A stretch of DNA of 64,000 nucleotides, taken from positions 372,001 through 436,000 of the forward strand of contig CAVOVH010000008.1 in NCBI GenBank assembly GCA_963699805.1, given 5' to 3'. The notes beneath the pieces are model-generated. The model was not told the DNA's origin. It did not search any database and saw nothing but the letters and a program-made list of their open reading frames with translations. Shown here one piece after another: positions 8,440 through 16,701 of the stretch. Positions within the stretch are counted from its first letter, which is position 1. Each line of letters opens with the position of its first letter. The stretch is from JAGTVG01 sp963699805. GTDB taxonomy: Bacteria; Bacteroidota; Bacteroidia; Cytophagales; Cyclobacteriaceae. The position numbers and the translations under genes are program-made.

Positions 8440-9144
8440 ATGAAATTTAAAAGAATTTTATTGAAACTGAGTGGAGAGGCTCTGATGGGAAAGAAAAGGT
8501 ATGGGATTGATCCATTGAGACTTGAACAATATTCAAAGGAAATCAGGAAAGTCAAGGATCTGGGGCTGGAAATTGCCATCGTCATCGGGGGAGGGAATAT
8601 TTTCAGGGGAGAATCGGCCGAAGCCATCGGTATTGACCGTGTACAGGGAGATTATATGGGCATGCTTGCAACCGTTATCAACGGCATGGCCCTTCAAAGT
8701 GCTCTTGAAAAAGCAGGCATGTTTACACGATTGATGTCTGGATTCAAAGTGGAACAGGTTTGCGAACAGTTTATCAGACGAAGGGCTGTAAGACATCTGG
8801 AAAAAGGAAGAATTGTTATTTTTGGGGCAGGTATCGGCAATCCTTATTTCACCACCGATACAACCGCAAGTTTACGGGCCATTGAAATTGAGGCGGATGT
8901 CGTCCTGAAAGGTACCCGGGTAGATGGTCTCTATACGGCAGATCCTGAGAAAGATCCAGCAGCCAAAAGATTTTCAAAAATATCTTTCCAGGAAGTTTTT
9001 AGAAATGGATATGAAGTGATGGACATGACGGCATTTACATTATGTCAGGAAAATAATTTGCCAATTATTATATTTGACATGAATAAGCCCGGAAACCTGA
9101 TGAAAATTGTTAAGGGAGAGGAAGTAGGCACACTCGTTCATTAA
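8440..9144 (+). CDS. pyrH: UMP kinase
   Basis: Cytoplasmic UMP kinase (UMP + ATP to UDP + ADP), first step of UTP/CTP supply. The 234-residue protein has the amino-acid-kinase fold. The N-terminal KRILLKLSGEALMG, the glycine-rich VIGGGNIFRG, GDYMGMLATVINGMALQ, and the GNPYFTTDTTASLRAIE nucleotide-binding loop are all clear. Length is typical. It is followed after 25 bases by frr, a pairing found in most bacteria, so the two are probably cotranscribed. Confidence 0.97.
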   Translation: MKFKRILLKLSGEALMGKKRYGIDPLRLEQYSKEIRKVKDLGLEIAIVIGGGNIFRGESAEAIGIDRVQGDYMGMLATVINGMALQSALEKAGMFTRLMSGFKVEQVCEQFIRRRAVRHLEKGRIVIFGAGIGNPYFTTDTTASLRAIEIEADVVLKGTRVDGLYTADPEKDPAAKRFSKISFQEVFRNGYEVMDMTAFTLCQENNLPIIIFDMNKPGNLMKIVKGEEVGTLVH

Positions 9145-9169
9145 TAATTTTAAACATAGATTTTTTACC

Positions 9170-9731
9170 ATGGAAGAAATTGAATTATATCTTAGAGGAT
9201 GCCAAGGATTTGATGGAAAAAGCCATCCATCATGTCAATTTTTCATTTAGCAAAATACGTGCAGGGAAAGCCACCCCTGGAATGCTTGACGGAATCCTGG
9301 TGGAATACTATGGCAATCCAACTCCCTTGAATCAGGTTTCATCGATCAACACTCCGGATGCCAGGTCGATTGTAATTAAACCCTGGGAAAAGAAGATCAT
9401 TGCCGATATTGAGAGGGCCATTATCAATAGTGACATTGGTTTGAATCCCCAGAATGATGGTGAATTGATCCGTTTGAACGTACCCCCTTTGTCAGAGGAA
9501 CGCAGGCAACAACTGGTGAAACAAGCCAAACATGAAGCGGAGATCGGCAGGGTCAGTATCCGGAATATAAGGAAAGATACCAACGACCATTTAAAAAAAT
9601 TACTGAAAGAGCATGTTTCGGAGGACGATGTTAAATGGGCGGAAGATGAGGTCCAGAAACTGACTGATGACTACATTACAAAGATTGATGAGATGCTTAT
9701 AAAGAAGGAAAAGGATATCATGACCGTATGA
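9170..9731 (+). CDS. frr: Ribosome recycling factor, frameshift near codon 7
   Basis: RRF splits post-termination ribosomes together with EF-G. From 9183 on, the frame reads the full protein, including SKIRAGKATPGMLDGILVEY and the C-terminal domain ending in IMTV. The best start is ATG at 9170 (MEEIEL), but it is out of frame by one base with the body. Removing one T around 9185-9190 would give the expected MEEIELILEDAKDLMEKA. The only in-frame start is a TTG at 9180, giving 183 residues, a length that would still be functional. Either a sequence error or a real start shift. The gene ends base-to-base against the convergent nadD stop. Confidence 0.9.
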
Positions 9732-10307
9732 TCAGAGGTATAATTTCCTGTCCTTAATGAACTGGTAAACTTTCTCGGGCACAAGGTATCTGACTGATTT
9801 ATTTTCCTTGATACATTTCCGGATAAAAGAAGCAGATATATCCATCCTGGGAGCTTCGATTAATTTTACATTGGGATGACCCTTCACATCAGCCGTTTTT
9901 GAATTAGGACGCGGATAGACGATCAGGCCATAATGATCGAGTATCATCTGATAATTTTTCCATCGTTTAAAACTTGTCAGATTATCCTCCCCAATGATCA
10001 GAAAGAATTCACGATCTGGATATCTATCCTGAAGATATGAGAGGGTATCGATCGTATAATTTGGCTTGGGCATTCTGAATTCAATGTCAACGGCTTTAAA
10101 ATTTGGCTGATCCTCAATGGCCAGTTCAACCATATCCAACCGGTCGAATTCATGAATGAGGGATTTGCTGTCTCTTTTATGCGGATTTTGTGGAGACACA
10201 ATAAACCAGATCTCATTCAAATCAGAATATTCATAAATCGTATTGGCAATGATGAGATGCCCGATATGGATGGGATTGAAAGAACCGAAAAATAAGCCTA
10301 CTTTCAA
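9732..10307 (-). CDS. nadD: Nicotinate-nucleotide adenylyltransferase
   Basis: Forms deamido-NAD from nicotinate mononucleotide and ATP in NAD synthesis. The 191-residue protein begins with the nucleotidyltransferase motif GLFFGSFNPIHIGHL (the (H/T)xGH site) and ends with SASFIRKCIKENKSVRYLVP, matching the SSTxIR nucleotide-binding signature. Length is normal for Bacteroidota. It lies four bases downstream of gmk on the same strand and so belongs to the sigma/anti-sigma/gmk/nadD transcription unit. Confidence 0.95.
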   Translation of the reverse strand: MKVGLFFGSFNPIHIGHLIIANTIYEYSDLNEIWFIVSPQNPHKRDSKSLIHEFDRLDMVELAIEDQPNFKAVDIEFRMPKPNYTIDTLSYLQDRYPDREFFLIIGEDNLTSFKRWKNYQMILDHYGLIVYPRPNSKTADVKGHPNVKLIEAPRMDISASFIRKCIKENKSVRYLVPEKVYQFIKDRKLYL

Positions 10308-10311
10308 CGTC

Positions 10312-10881
10312 TCAGGAATTTAAAAAAGTTCTTACCATTTTAATGATATGCTGACAGGTCCCATCAATGTCCTCATTGATCACAATATGATCAAATTCTC
10401 CTTTGTATTGCAATTCGTACCTCGCTTTTGCCAGCCGGTTTTTTATACTTTCCTCAGCATCCATATCACGGTCTCTCAGTCGCTTTTCGAGTTCCTGCAA
10501 ATCCTTTACCATGATAAAAATAGAGAGCCCGTCTTTGCCAAAATATTCCTTCAGGTGGATCCCTCCCTGAACATCCACATCAAAAATTACACTTTTATCT
10601 CCGGCCCAGATCCTTTCAATTTCGGCTTTTAACGTTCCATAATAAATGCCTTCGTATACTTCTTCCCATTCAATAAAGTCATGGTTCTTAACCCTATTTA
10701 GAAATTCCTCACTTGATAGAAAATAATAATCCCTGCCGTCAATTTCATTAATACGAGATTTTCTTGAGGTAGCTGAAATTGAAAATTGCAGTTCAGGAAT
10801 ATTTTTCAAGAGGTACTTCACAATGGTTGTTTTTCCTGAACCTGAAGGAGCAGAGATGATTACTGCCTTTTTTGAAGCCAT
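10312..10881 (-). CDS. gmk: Guanylate kinase
   Basis: Phosphorylates GMP to GDP. The 189-residue protein has the P-loop SAPSGSGKTT at residues 10-19, the GMP-binding SRKSRINEIDGRDYYFLS, and a VDVQGG Walker B region. Its ATG overlaps the stop codon of the upstream anti-sigma-like gene (TAATG), implying translational coupling. Confidence 0.96.
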   Translation of the reverse strand: MASKKAVIISAPSGSGKTTIVKYLLKNIPELQFSISATSRKSRINEIDGRDYYFLSSEEFLNRVKNHDFIEWEEVYEGIYYGTLKAEIERIWAGDKSVIFDVDVQGGIHLKEYFGKDGLSIFIMVKDLQELEKRLRDRDMDAEESIKNRLAKARYELQYKGEFDHIVINEDIDGTCQHIIKMVRTFLNS

Positions 10882-11153
10882 TATTCAGGGCGGATTGATT
10901 CTTTCACTTTCATCCTTAGTTCATGAATGAAGTCCTCTGGTGCCTCCTTTTTTTCAAGTTTCTTTTTGATTGCTTCCCTGATGGCTTGTTCAATTGTATA
11001 ATACTCTGAGCATTGAAGACACTCTTTGATATGTGTATTGAAGAATGATACTTCTTTCTCATTGGCTTCCCCATCAATGATTAAATTGAGCACTCTGATA
11101 CAGAAATCATGATCTACACACGGTTTTTCCTTCATATTATGTTCTTTATTCAT
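10881..11153 (-). CDS. Putative zinc-finger anti-sigma factor
   Basis: A 90-residue protein with a histidine followed by C-L-Q-C (HIKECLQC, about residues 46-53), matching the HxxxCxxC core of zinc-binding anti-sigma domains. It has no transmembrane segment, so it would be a soluble anti-sigma factor. It lies 15 bases downstream of an ECF sigma gene and overlaps gmk by one base. Function as regulator of that sigma is inferred from fold motif plus neighbourhood. An internal ATG six codons in (MKEKPC) is an alternative start. Confidence 0.7.
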   Translation of the reverse strand: MNKEHNMKEKPCVDHDFCIRVLNLIIDGEANEKEVSFFNTHIKECLQCSEYYTIEQAIREAIKKKLEKKEAPEDFIHELRMKVKESIRPE

Positions 11154-11168
11154 CTGATTAAAACCAAT

Positions 11169-11747
11169 TCATTTATATCCCATGGAATCAGCATATACTT
11201 TTAACTTGTCCCGCAGGAGATTCCGCGCCCGATGCAATCTGGATCTCACCGTGCCAATCGGTATATCCAGTATTTTTGCCATTTCCTCATACGTAAATCC
11301 TTCAAGATCGCAAAGTATAATGACCGTTCTGAAATCAATATCCAATGAATTCAAAGCAACGGACACTTCATCTCCAATTTTTTCCTTAATCGCCTCCACC
11401 CGAAGATCGGAAGTAATGGGTTGATCGATTTCATCCGAATTATAATAGGTTTCCACTTCCTGATAATCTACTTTTGCGGGCTCCTTGCTCTTCTTCCTGA
11501 ACTCATTAATGAAACTGTTCTTTAAAATCCTGAACAACCAAGCCTTGGCATTAGTTCCTTTTTGAAAAGAATCTATAAAACGAAATGCTTTTAAATAGGT
11601 CTCCTGGACAAGGTCTTTGGCATCATCCTCATTGAAGGTAATACGATAGGCAAAATTATAAATGGAATGAATGTGCGGAAGAAATTCATTTTCAAAAATA
11701 AGCACCTTTTCTTCAGGAGAATAAAATATCGAATTTTTGCTGTCCAT
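11169..11747 (-). CDS. ECF-type RNA polymerase sigma factor
   Basis: A sigma-70 family group 4 factor of 192 residues. Region 2 is the part with DDAKDLVQETYLKAFRF, and the following W/F-rich stretch is KAWLFRILKNSFINEFRK. Region 4 is the helix-turn-helix YEEMAKILDIPIGTVRSRLH near the C-terminus. The start MDSKNS at 11747 is preferred over an extension of 17 residues. A TAACTTTG box at 11761-11754 lies only six bases before this ATG, so if it is a -7 element the message would be nearly leaderless. Together with the next gene it forms a sigma/anti-sigma pair. Confidence 0.9.
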   Translation of the reverse strand: MDSKNSIFYSPEEKVLIFENEFLPHIHSIYNFAYRITFNEDDAKDLVQETYLKAFRFIDSFQKGTNAKAWLFRILKNSFINEFRKKSKEPAKVDYQEVETYYNSDEIDQPITSDLRVEAIKEKIGDEVSVALNSLDIDFRTVIILCDLEGFTYEEMAKILDIPIGTVRSRLHRARNLLRDKLKVYADSMGYK

Positions 11748-11868
11748 CTTGACCAAAGTTACATATTTTATTTGAAATATTATACATAATAATGACAACT
11801 CAATACCTAAATAAACCCGTATTTTTTATTATTAATTTTTTATTTTTGGACCAGAATTATTAATTGTG

Positions 11869-12723
11869 ATGCGACATGCTTTTTTTCATCTGATCTCCCG
11901 CCTTCCCTTCCCTATTCTATATGTGATTTCAGATGTTCTAGTATTTATAGCAAAAGACCTGATTGGCTACCGAAAGAAAATAATCATCAAAAATCTGAGA
12001 AATGCTTTCCCTGGTAGTAAAGAGCAGGAGCTTCAACTCCTACTGCCAGGTATTTACAGAAACCTCACTGATGTAATGATAGAGACCTTCAAACTTCTTA
12101 CCATATCCAGGGAAGAATTGAACAGAAGGGTTCAAATTAAAAATATAGATATTCCAAATCAGTATCACAGGGAAGAAAAATCGATTATAATCACAACCTC
12201 TCATAACTGCAATTGGGAATGGATGCTGGGGACAACCTCCCTCAATTTATCGGCTCCCATTGATGCTGTTTACCAACATATAAAAAGCTCATTTTTTGAG
12301 AAAATGATGTTTCAAATCAGAGGCAGGTTTGGGGCAATCCCCGTGGAGAAAAATAATGTCTTCAGGGAAAGCTTAAAAAAAAGGAACCTGTCACATATTG
12401 TGGCTCTGGTGGCGGATCAATCTCCTCCCCATGGGGATAAAAATGTTTACTGGACAAAATTCCTGAATCAAGAGACAGCATTTTACAACGGCATGGAACG
12501 TCTTGCCATCGGTTTTAACTGGCCGGTGATTCATGCCAGAATGAAAAGGCTGAAGAGAGGATTTTATGAAATAGAATTTGTTGAACTGGAACCGGAACCA
12601 GCAAATGCACAACCGGGATCCATTTTAGAAAAATATGCTGAAATTTTAGAGGGACTCATCAAAGAAATTCCGACTGACTGGCTTTGGTCGCACAACCGCT
12701 GGAAACGAAAGAAACATGATTGA
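11869..12723 (+). CDS. Lysophospholipid/lipid A acyltransferase (LpxL/HtrB family)
   Basis: An inner-membrane acyltransferase expected to add a secondary acyl chain to lipid A or a related lipid. The 284-residue protein has a hydrophobic N-terminus and the family HX4E-type motif SHNCNWEW near residues 108-115. Further conserved blocks are RGRFGAIPVEK, ALVADQSPP and FYNGMERLA. The C-terminal WLWSHNRWKRK is typical of LpxL-like proteins. A GTG one codon earlier is an alternative start. It stands alone on the plus strand beside glycosyltransferase genes, in keeping with an envelope role. Confidence 0.88.
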   Translation: MRHAFFHLISRLPFPILYVISDVLVFIAKDLIGYRKKIIIKNLRNAFPGSKEQELQLLLPGIYRNLTDVMIETFKLLTISREELNRRVQIKNIDIPNQYHREEKSIIITTSHNCNWEWMLGTTSLNLSAPIDAVYQHIKSSFFEKMMFQIRGRFGAIPVEKNNVFRESLKKRNLSHIVALVADQSPPHGDKNVYWTKFLNQETAFYNGMERLAIGFNWPVIHARMKRLKRGFYEIEFVELEPEPANAQPGSILEKYAEILEGLIKEIPTDWLWSHNRWKRKKHD

Positions 12724-12741
12724 TATGACCTTCAATAAATA

Positions 12742-13917
12742 TCATCCTGTCCCTGTCAGTTCGATGATCCGGTTAAAATATTGCCTTCCGCAGGAGTCCA
12801 TCATATGATTTTTCATCACCTTATTTTTTTGATGTTTCCCATATTCCGACAAGTTAAAGGGATTGTTTTTCAAATAAAGTATTTTATTTGCGGCAAGCCC
12901 GGTGTCAAAATCCTTCACCAATAATTCGGAATCCTGCTCAAGAAATTCTTCAATGCCACCTGATCCTTTGAAACCAATGACGGGATTGCCAAGATAGGCA
13001 TTTTCCAGCATTACAAGAGGAAATGGATCTTCCCTGGAAGTCAGAAAGAATAGATCGAACTTCCGGTAAACTGGAAAAGGATCCTGTATTTCCCCCAGGA
13101 AACATACAAACGCTGACAGGTTATTTTCCTGAATGAAATTTTCAATTATCTTTTGTTTGTTCCTTCCAAAATCTCCTATCCAGACAAATTTGAAGCCTTC
13201 CCAATTATTTTCCACAAGTATTCTTTTGGCAGTTTCAAGAAACAGATCAAAGCCTTTCCTGTAATCAACGAAACCTGCTCCTCCCACTACAAAATCGGAA
13301 TCTTCAATGCAGATGGGAAGGAGCGATTGGGAGTTTCCTTCCTTGTCCGGGATAGGTTCAATGCATTCGTAGTGAATGGTGATCTTATCATCTGGAATTT
13401 GATGATTCTTAATTAAATTGTTTTTCACGGCCTTAGAGGCTGCGATAAAGTGGTTTGTCGTATCTTTGATCAGTTGAACATTGGTCATCCCCGTTGATCG
13501 AATCACACTTTCAAGTTCGTGTATATGTGTAATCACAGGACAATTCATCCTTTTTTTCAAACCAGATATCAGCAATCCTTTCCCGATGGTGTTCTGGTAA
13601 ATCAAGCCAACTGGCTTTTTCAATAATGATCTCAGGCGAAAATTAATAAATGATGGGTAACTGAGTTTGGACCAGATCTTATAAAAGAAAGAGATTCCAG
13701 AAGGCCTGACCACCCAGGTAGGTCCCAGTTCACGGAAGGATTCCTCCAGTACTCCTGCCTTCTCAATTAAGATATAAAAATCCTGATCTGTATGTTTTTT
13801 AACCCACCGGATGAAATACAATAAAAATACAGGGGCTCCCGTTCTTGAACTTTCATGACATATAAATAATATGTTTCTACTTAGTTTCAATCCTTTTTTT
13901 TTATCAAATAAAATCAA
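12742..13917 (-). CDS. Glycosyltransferase family 4
   Basis: A GT-B fold glycosyltransferase of about 390 residues. The N-terminal ILFICHESSRTGAP is the acceptor-domain start. The C-terminal Rossmann domain includes VGGAGFVDYRKGFDLFLETA and the sugar-nucleotide motif SREDPFPLVMLENAYLGNPV (E-x7-E type). The only in-frame starts are TTG codons (13917 or 13887). A run of about ten A on the coding strand close to the start could hide an indel. It converges with the acyltransferase gene; substrate unknown. Confidence 0.88.
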   Translation of the reverse strand: MILFDKKKGLKLSRNILFICHESSRTGAPVFLLYFIRWVKKHTDQDFYILIEKAGVLEESFRELGPTWVVRPSGISFFYKIWSKLSYPSFINFRLRSLLKKPVGLIYQNTIGKGLLISGLKKRMNCPVITHIHELESVIRSTGMTNVQLIKDTTNHFIAASKAVKNNLIKNHQIPDDKITIHYECIEPIPDKEGNSQSLLPICIEDSDFVVGGAGFVDYRKGFDLFLETAKRILVENNWEGFKFVWIGDFGRNKQKIIENFIQENNLSAFVCFLGEIQDPFPVYRKFDLFFLTSREDPFPLVMLENAYLGNPVIGFKGSGGIEEFLEQDSELLVKDFDTGLAANKILYLKNNPFNLSEYGKHQKNKVMKNHMMDSCGRQYFNRIIELTGTG

Positions 13918-13979
13918 ACAAACTTAAATGATTTTTTTTATTCCTTCCAATTCACTTATACTTGATCCGGAAATCCATA

Positions 13980-14912
13980 ATGAGTAAATCATTGAAAGAT
14001 ATAGCCATCATCCTGATCAATTACAATTCCAGTAAATTTACCATTCAATGCGTTGATTCCATCTTATCCCAGGTAGATGAAAGTTTAAATTATGTGATCA
14101 TCATTGTTGATAACCATTCACTTGATACTGATTTTCTAAAACTGGCTGAACTAATGAACCGGAAACGGCTTACTATCATTAAAAGACCTGTTAATGAAGG
14201 ATTTTCCGCGGGGAATATGGCTGGAGTAAAAATGGTCTCTGCCAGATATTATTATTTTTTAAATAATGATACTATTTTACAAAATGACGTATTATCCATC
14301 CTTTTTCATTTCATGGAAAAAAATCCTTCTATAGGAATATGTTCGGGACAAATGTATTACCCGGATGGATCTCCGGGGATTAATTTCAATTACTTTCCAG
14401 ATTTGAAACTAAAATTCCTGGGATCTGGATTATTGCGAATTTTTTCCCCAAAAAAATATCCGAAAAAGGGCCTCCTATATAATGCCCCCTTACAAGTTCC
14501 TCTGTTGAATGGCAGTTCCCTTTTTGTCAGGAAGGAAGCAATGGATAAGACCGGAGGATTCGACACCCACTTTTTTTTGTATTGCGAAGAGGAGGACTTG
14601 GCGCTCAGGATGAAAAAGACAGGATATTCATGTTTTTTGGTCCCGGAAGCAAAATATATTCATTTTGAAGGCAAAAGCAGCATGAAAGACAATGGGATCA
14701 ATTATCTGATGCTCCGTGAGTTTTACATTTCACAACATTATCTCTATCGGAAACATTACGGGATTCTTGCTTCTTACATTTGGAGAATCAGTCAGTTTTT
14801 TCGAACCTTGCGCAAGTTTTATATTCATCCCGATTTTGTAAAACTTGCATTTTTCATATTAAGACATCCCAAAATGAGTTACAGCCTCCGTTACAGAGAG
14901 GTCCGGCGTTAA
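13980..14912 (+). CDS. Glycosyltransferase family 2
   Basis: A GT-A fold transferase of 310 residues, probably for a surface polysaccharide. It has the N-terminal IILINYNSSKFTIQCVDSIL, the aspartate VDNHS, NEGFSAGNMAGV, a NNDT (DxD-like) metal site, and the late FFLYCEEEDLALRMKKTGY block, as in rhamnosyltransferase-like GT2 proteins. The ATG at 13980 is used rather than a TTG six codons upstream. Its TAA shares two bases with the stop of the convergent Wzi-like gene, so there is no space for a conventional terminator. Confidence 0.9.
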   Translation: MSKSLKDIAIILINYNSSKFTIQCVDSILSQVDESLNYVIIIVDNHSLDTDFLKLAELMNRKRLTIIKRPVNEGFSAGNMAGVKMVSARYYYFLNNDTILQNDVLSILFHFMEKNPSIGICSGQMYYPDGSPGINFNYFPDLKLKFLGSGLLRIFSPKKYPKKGLLYNAPLQVPLLNGSSLFVRKEAMDKTGGFDTHFFLYCEEEDLALRMKKTGYSCFLVPEAKYIHFEGKSSMKDNGINYLMLREFYISQHYLYRKHYGILASYIWRISQFFRTLRKFYIHPDFVKLAFFILRHPKMSYSLRYREVRR

Positions 14913-16513
14913 AATCTGATTAAATTCTGATAAGAGATCCCAAGCAATAGCCCAAAATTCTGATCGAGATCCCCAAAATCAAAGGCGATGCCTGTTTTAA
15001 ACCGAAAGCCATCAAGCCCCGGAATGGCATAATTGGTCTCAAAAAGCGTATACCACTGTGTTTTGTCTCCTTTCCAGAACCATTCATAATTAGGATCCAG
15101 GGCAATACCCTCCCATTGAAACCTTCCCCCATATTCCTGCCATGCTCCTTTGTTCACCGTATAAGTCACCATCATCCGGTAATCCAGATTTTTGAAAAAA
15201 TATCCGCAGATCCCGAAATGATGTGCCAAAATCCGGTTATTGACAATATAGGAACCCTCTGGCTCAACACCAGTCATTCGTCTCAACTCCGGTATGGTTG
15301 TAAAAAGCGATGTGCCAATAATCCTCCCCTGATAAATATGCCGGTAGAACGGATTATTATAAAAATCAACCCTCCCTCCAAACTCATAACCATAATTAAT
15401 ATATGCCTGCAAAAAGGATCTCCATTCGATTTCCGTATCGATGTCCTGCACGGGATACCCCTGATCCGTATAATATTCTTTTAAAAAATCCAGGTCTTCT
15501 TCACTCGACAGGGAAATAAATTTACCATCGACAATCGGATCGGGAATACCCAGCCCCCCTTGTTGCTTTGTATGTATGAATTCATACAGGAATCCGTTTA
15601 TGATCTTTTTCTCTTTTGTTTCAATTAATATCCCTGTAAAGAAATCTTTATTCCTGCTAAAATTTTTCTCTTTTCCCGTTCGATCTGTGATTGGAAGTTG
15701 ATAATAATATGTGATGTTATAATCTTTTATGCGCGAATAAAATCCAAGATCCATTACCCCCAGGTGTTCTCCAGCCGCATTCACGGCTTCGGTTTCCAAT
15801 CCGGGCACAGTAGATGCCTGTCCCTTAAATACTGCCCAGTAATCAATCCCAATTTTATGACCATTTTTATCTTCCCCTCCATACAAGGCGAAATGACTGA
15901 TCCCTATATAAGGATTGACCGGTATTTTCTGTGTCCGGATATAGGCAAACTTCTCATGGAGCAATGGTTTATTTAACCGGCTGTGATCTAGCCGGTCATT
16001 TTCGAGCCAGCCGTGGTTCAAAGCCCCTTTAACCTGCAAATAACCTTTAGTGAATGGCACATCCACATAATCATAGAATCCGATACCAATCCTTGGAATT
16101 GGTTTGGCATTATTACTCACAAGGAAGGAACCGCTGGATAAGGACTCGTTATATTGTCCGAGGGTGTATTCCTGCCTGCCTGCAATTAGTTTTAATTTAC
16201 CGTAACTGAAATTGGCATACCCCTGATAAATAAAGCTTTCATTAAGGTTCCTCTTTAAAGCAAGGTCAAATCCGGTGGACATTTTAAAATGTTTTCCGAT
16301 CTGAACAGGCCAGGTAAATCCAGCCATGAGCAGGGCATCCTGAATGCTGTCATTGAATATACCATAACGATTGCTCTCGATCCAATGTGGCGAATATCCT
16401 TCCGAACCCATAGCACCATAAAGCCACGCGTGATATTCCAGCGTATCAAATTGGGCGATTGCCCGGAATGATCCTGTCAATGACAAAATGATCAGGATGA
16501 TTTTAATCCGCAT
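14909..16513 (-). CDS. Capsule assembly Wzi-family outer-membrane barrel protein
   Basis: A 534-residue secreted beta-barrel protein with a signal peptide ending in AIAQ (about residue 21). The alternating aromatic/polar strands, the early GSEGYSPHWIESNRYG segment, and AGRQEYTLGQYNESLSSGSF match the Wzi-like capsule assembly family of Bacteroidota. These proteins help hold or organise exopolysaccharide at the outer membrane. It ends in an aromatic C-terminus (NLIRF) as outer-membrane barrels do. It sits among glycosyltransferases, supporting a polysaccharide role. Confidence 0.85.
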   Translation of the reverse strand: MRIKIILIILSLTGSFRAIAQFDTLEYHAWLYGAMGSEGYSPHWIESNRYGIFNDSIQDALLMAGFTWPVQIGKHFKMSTGFDLALKRNLNESFIYQGYANFSYGKLKLIAGRQEYTLGQYNESLSSGSFLVSNNAKPIPRIGIGFYDYVDVPFTKGYLQVKGALNHGWLENDRLDHSRLNKPLLHEKFAYIRTQKIPVNPYIGISHFALYGGEDKNGHKIGIDYWAVFKGQASTVPGLETEAVNAAGEHLGVMDLGFYSRIKDYNITYYYQLPITDRTGKEKNFSRNKDFFTGILIETKEKKIINGFLYEFIHTKQQGGLGIPDPIVDGKFISLSSEEDLDFLKEYYTDQGYPVQDIDTEIEWRSFLQAYINYGYEFGGRVDFYNNPFYRHIYQGRIIGTSLFTTIPELRRMTGVEPEGSYIVNNRILAHHFGICGYFFKNLDYRMMVTYTVNKGAWQEYGGRFQWEGIALDPNYEWFWKGDKTQWYTLFETNYAIPGLDGFRFKTGIAFDFGDLDQNFGLLLGISYQNLIRF

Positions 16514-16701
16514 TCTTGTGACTTTTTGACTTATTTGTTATAAAATTGAAAATTTAAAGAAACTCATCATCAAGATAAGGGCTAAATTTTAGTAAAAATA
16601 TCCAAATCCATGCTTAATATTTGATTTAATAAGTAATTTGTACATTTTACCCCAACCAGCACCAATGTATTTCGAACATGGCAATTTTATATTTCTAATG
16701 C

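Noticed and set aside
14920..16471. Plus-strand and alternate minus-strand frames inside the Wzi-like gene
   Set aside because: They are shadows of the 534-residue barrel, which has a signal peptide and coherent strands.
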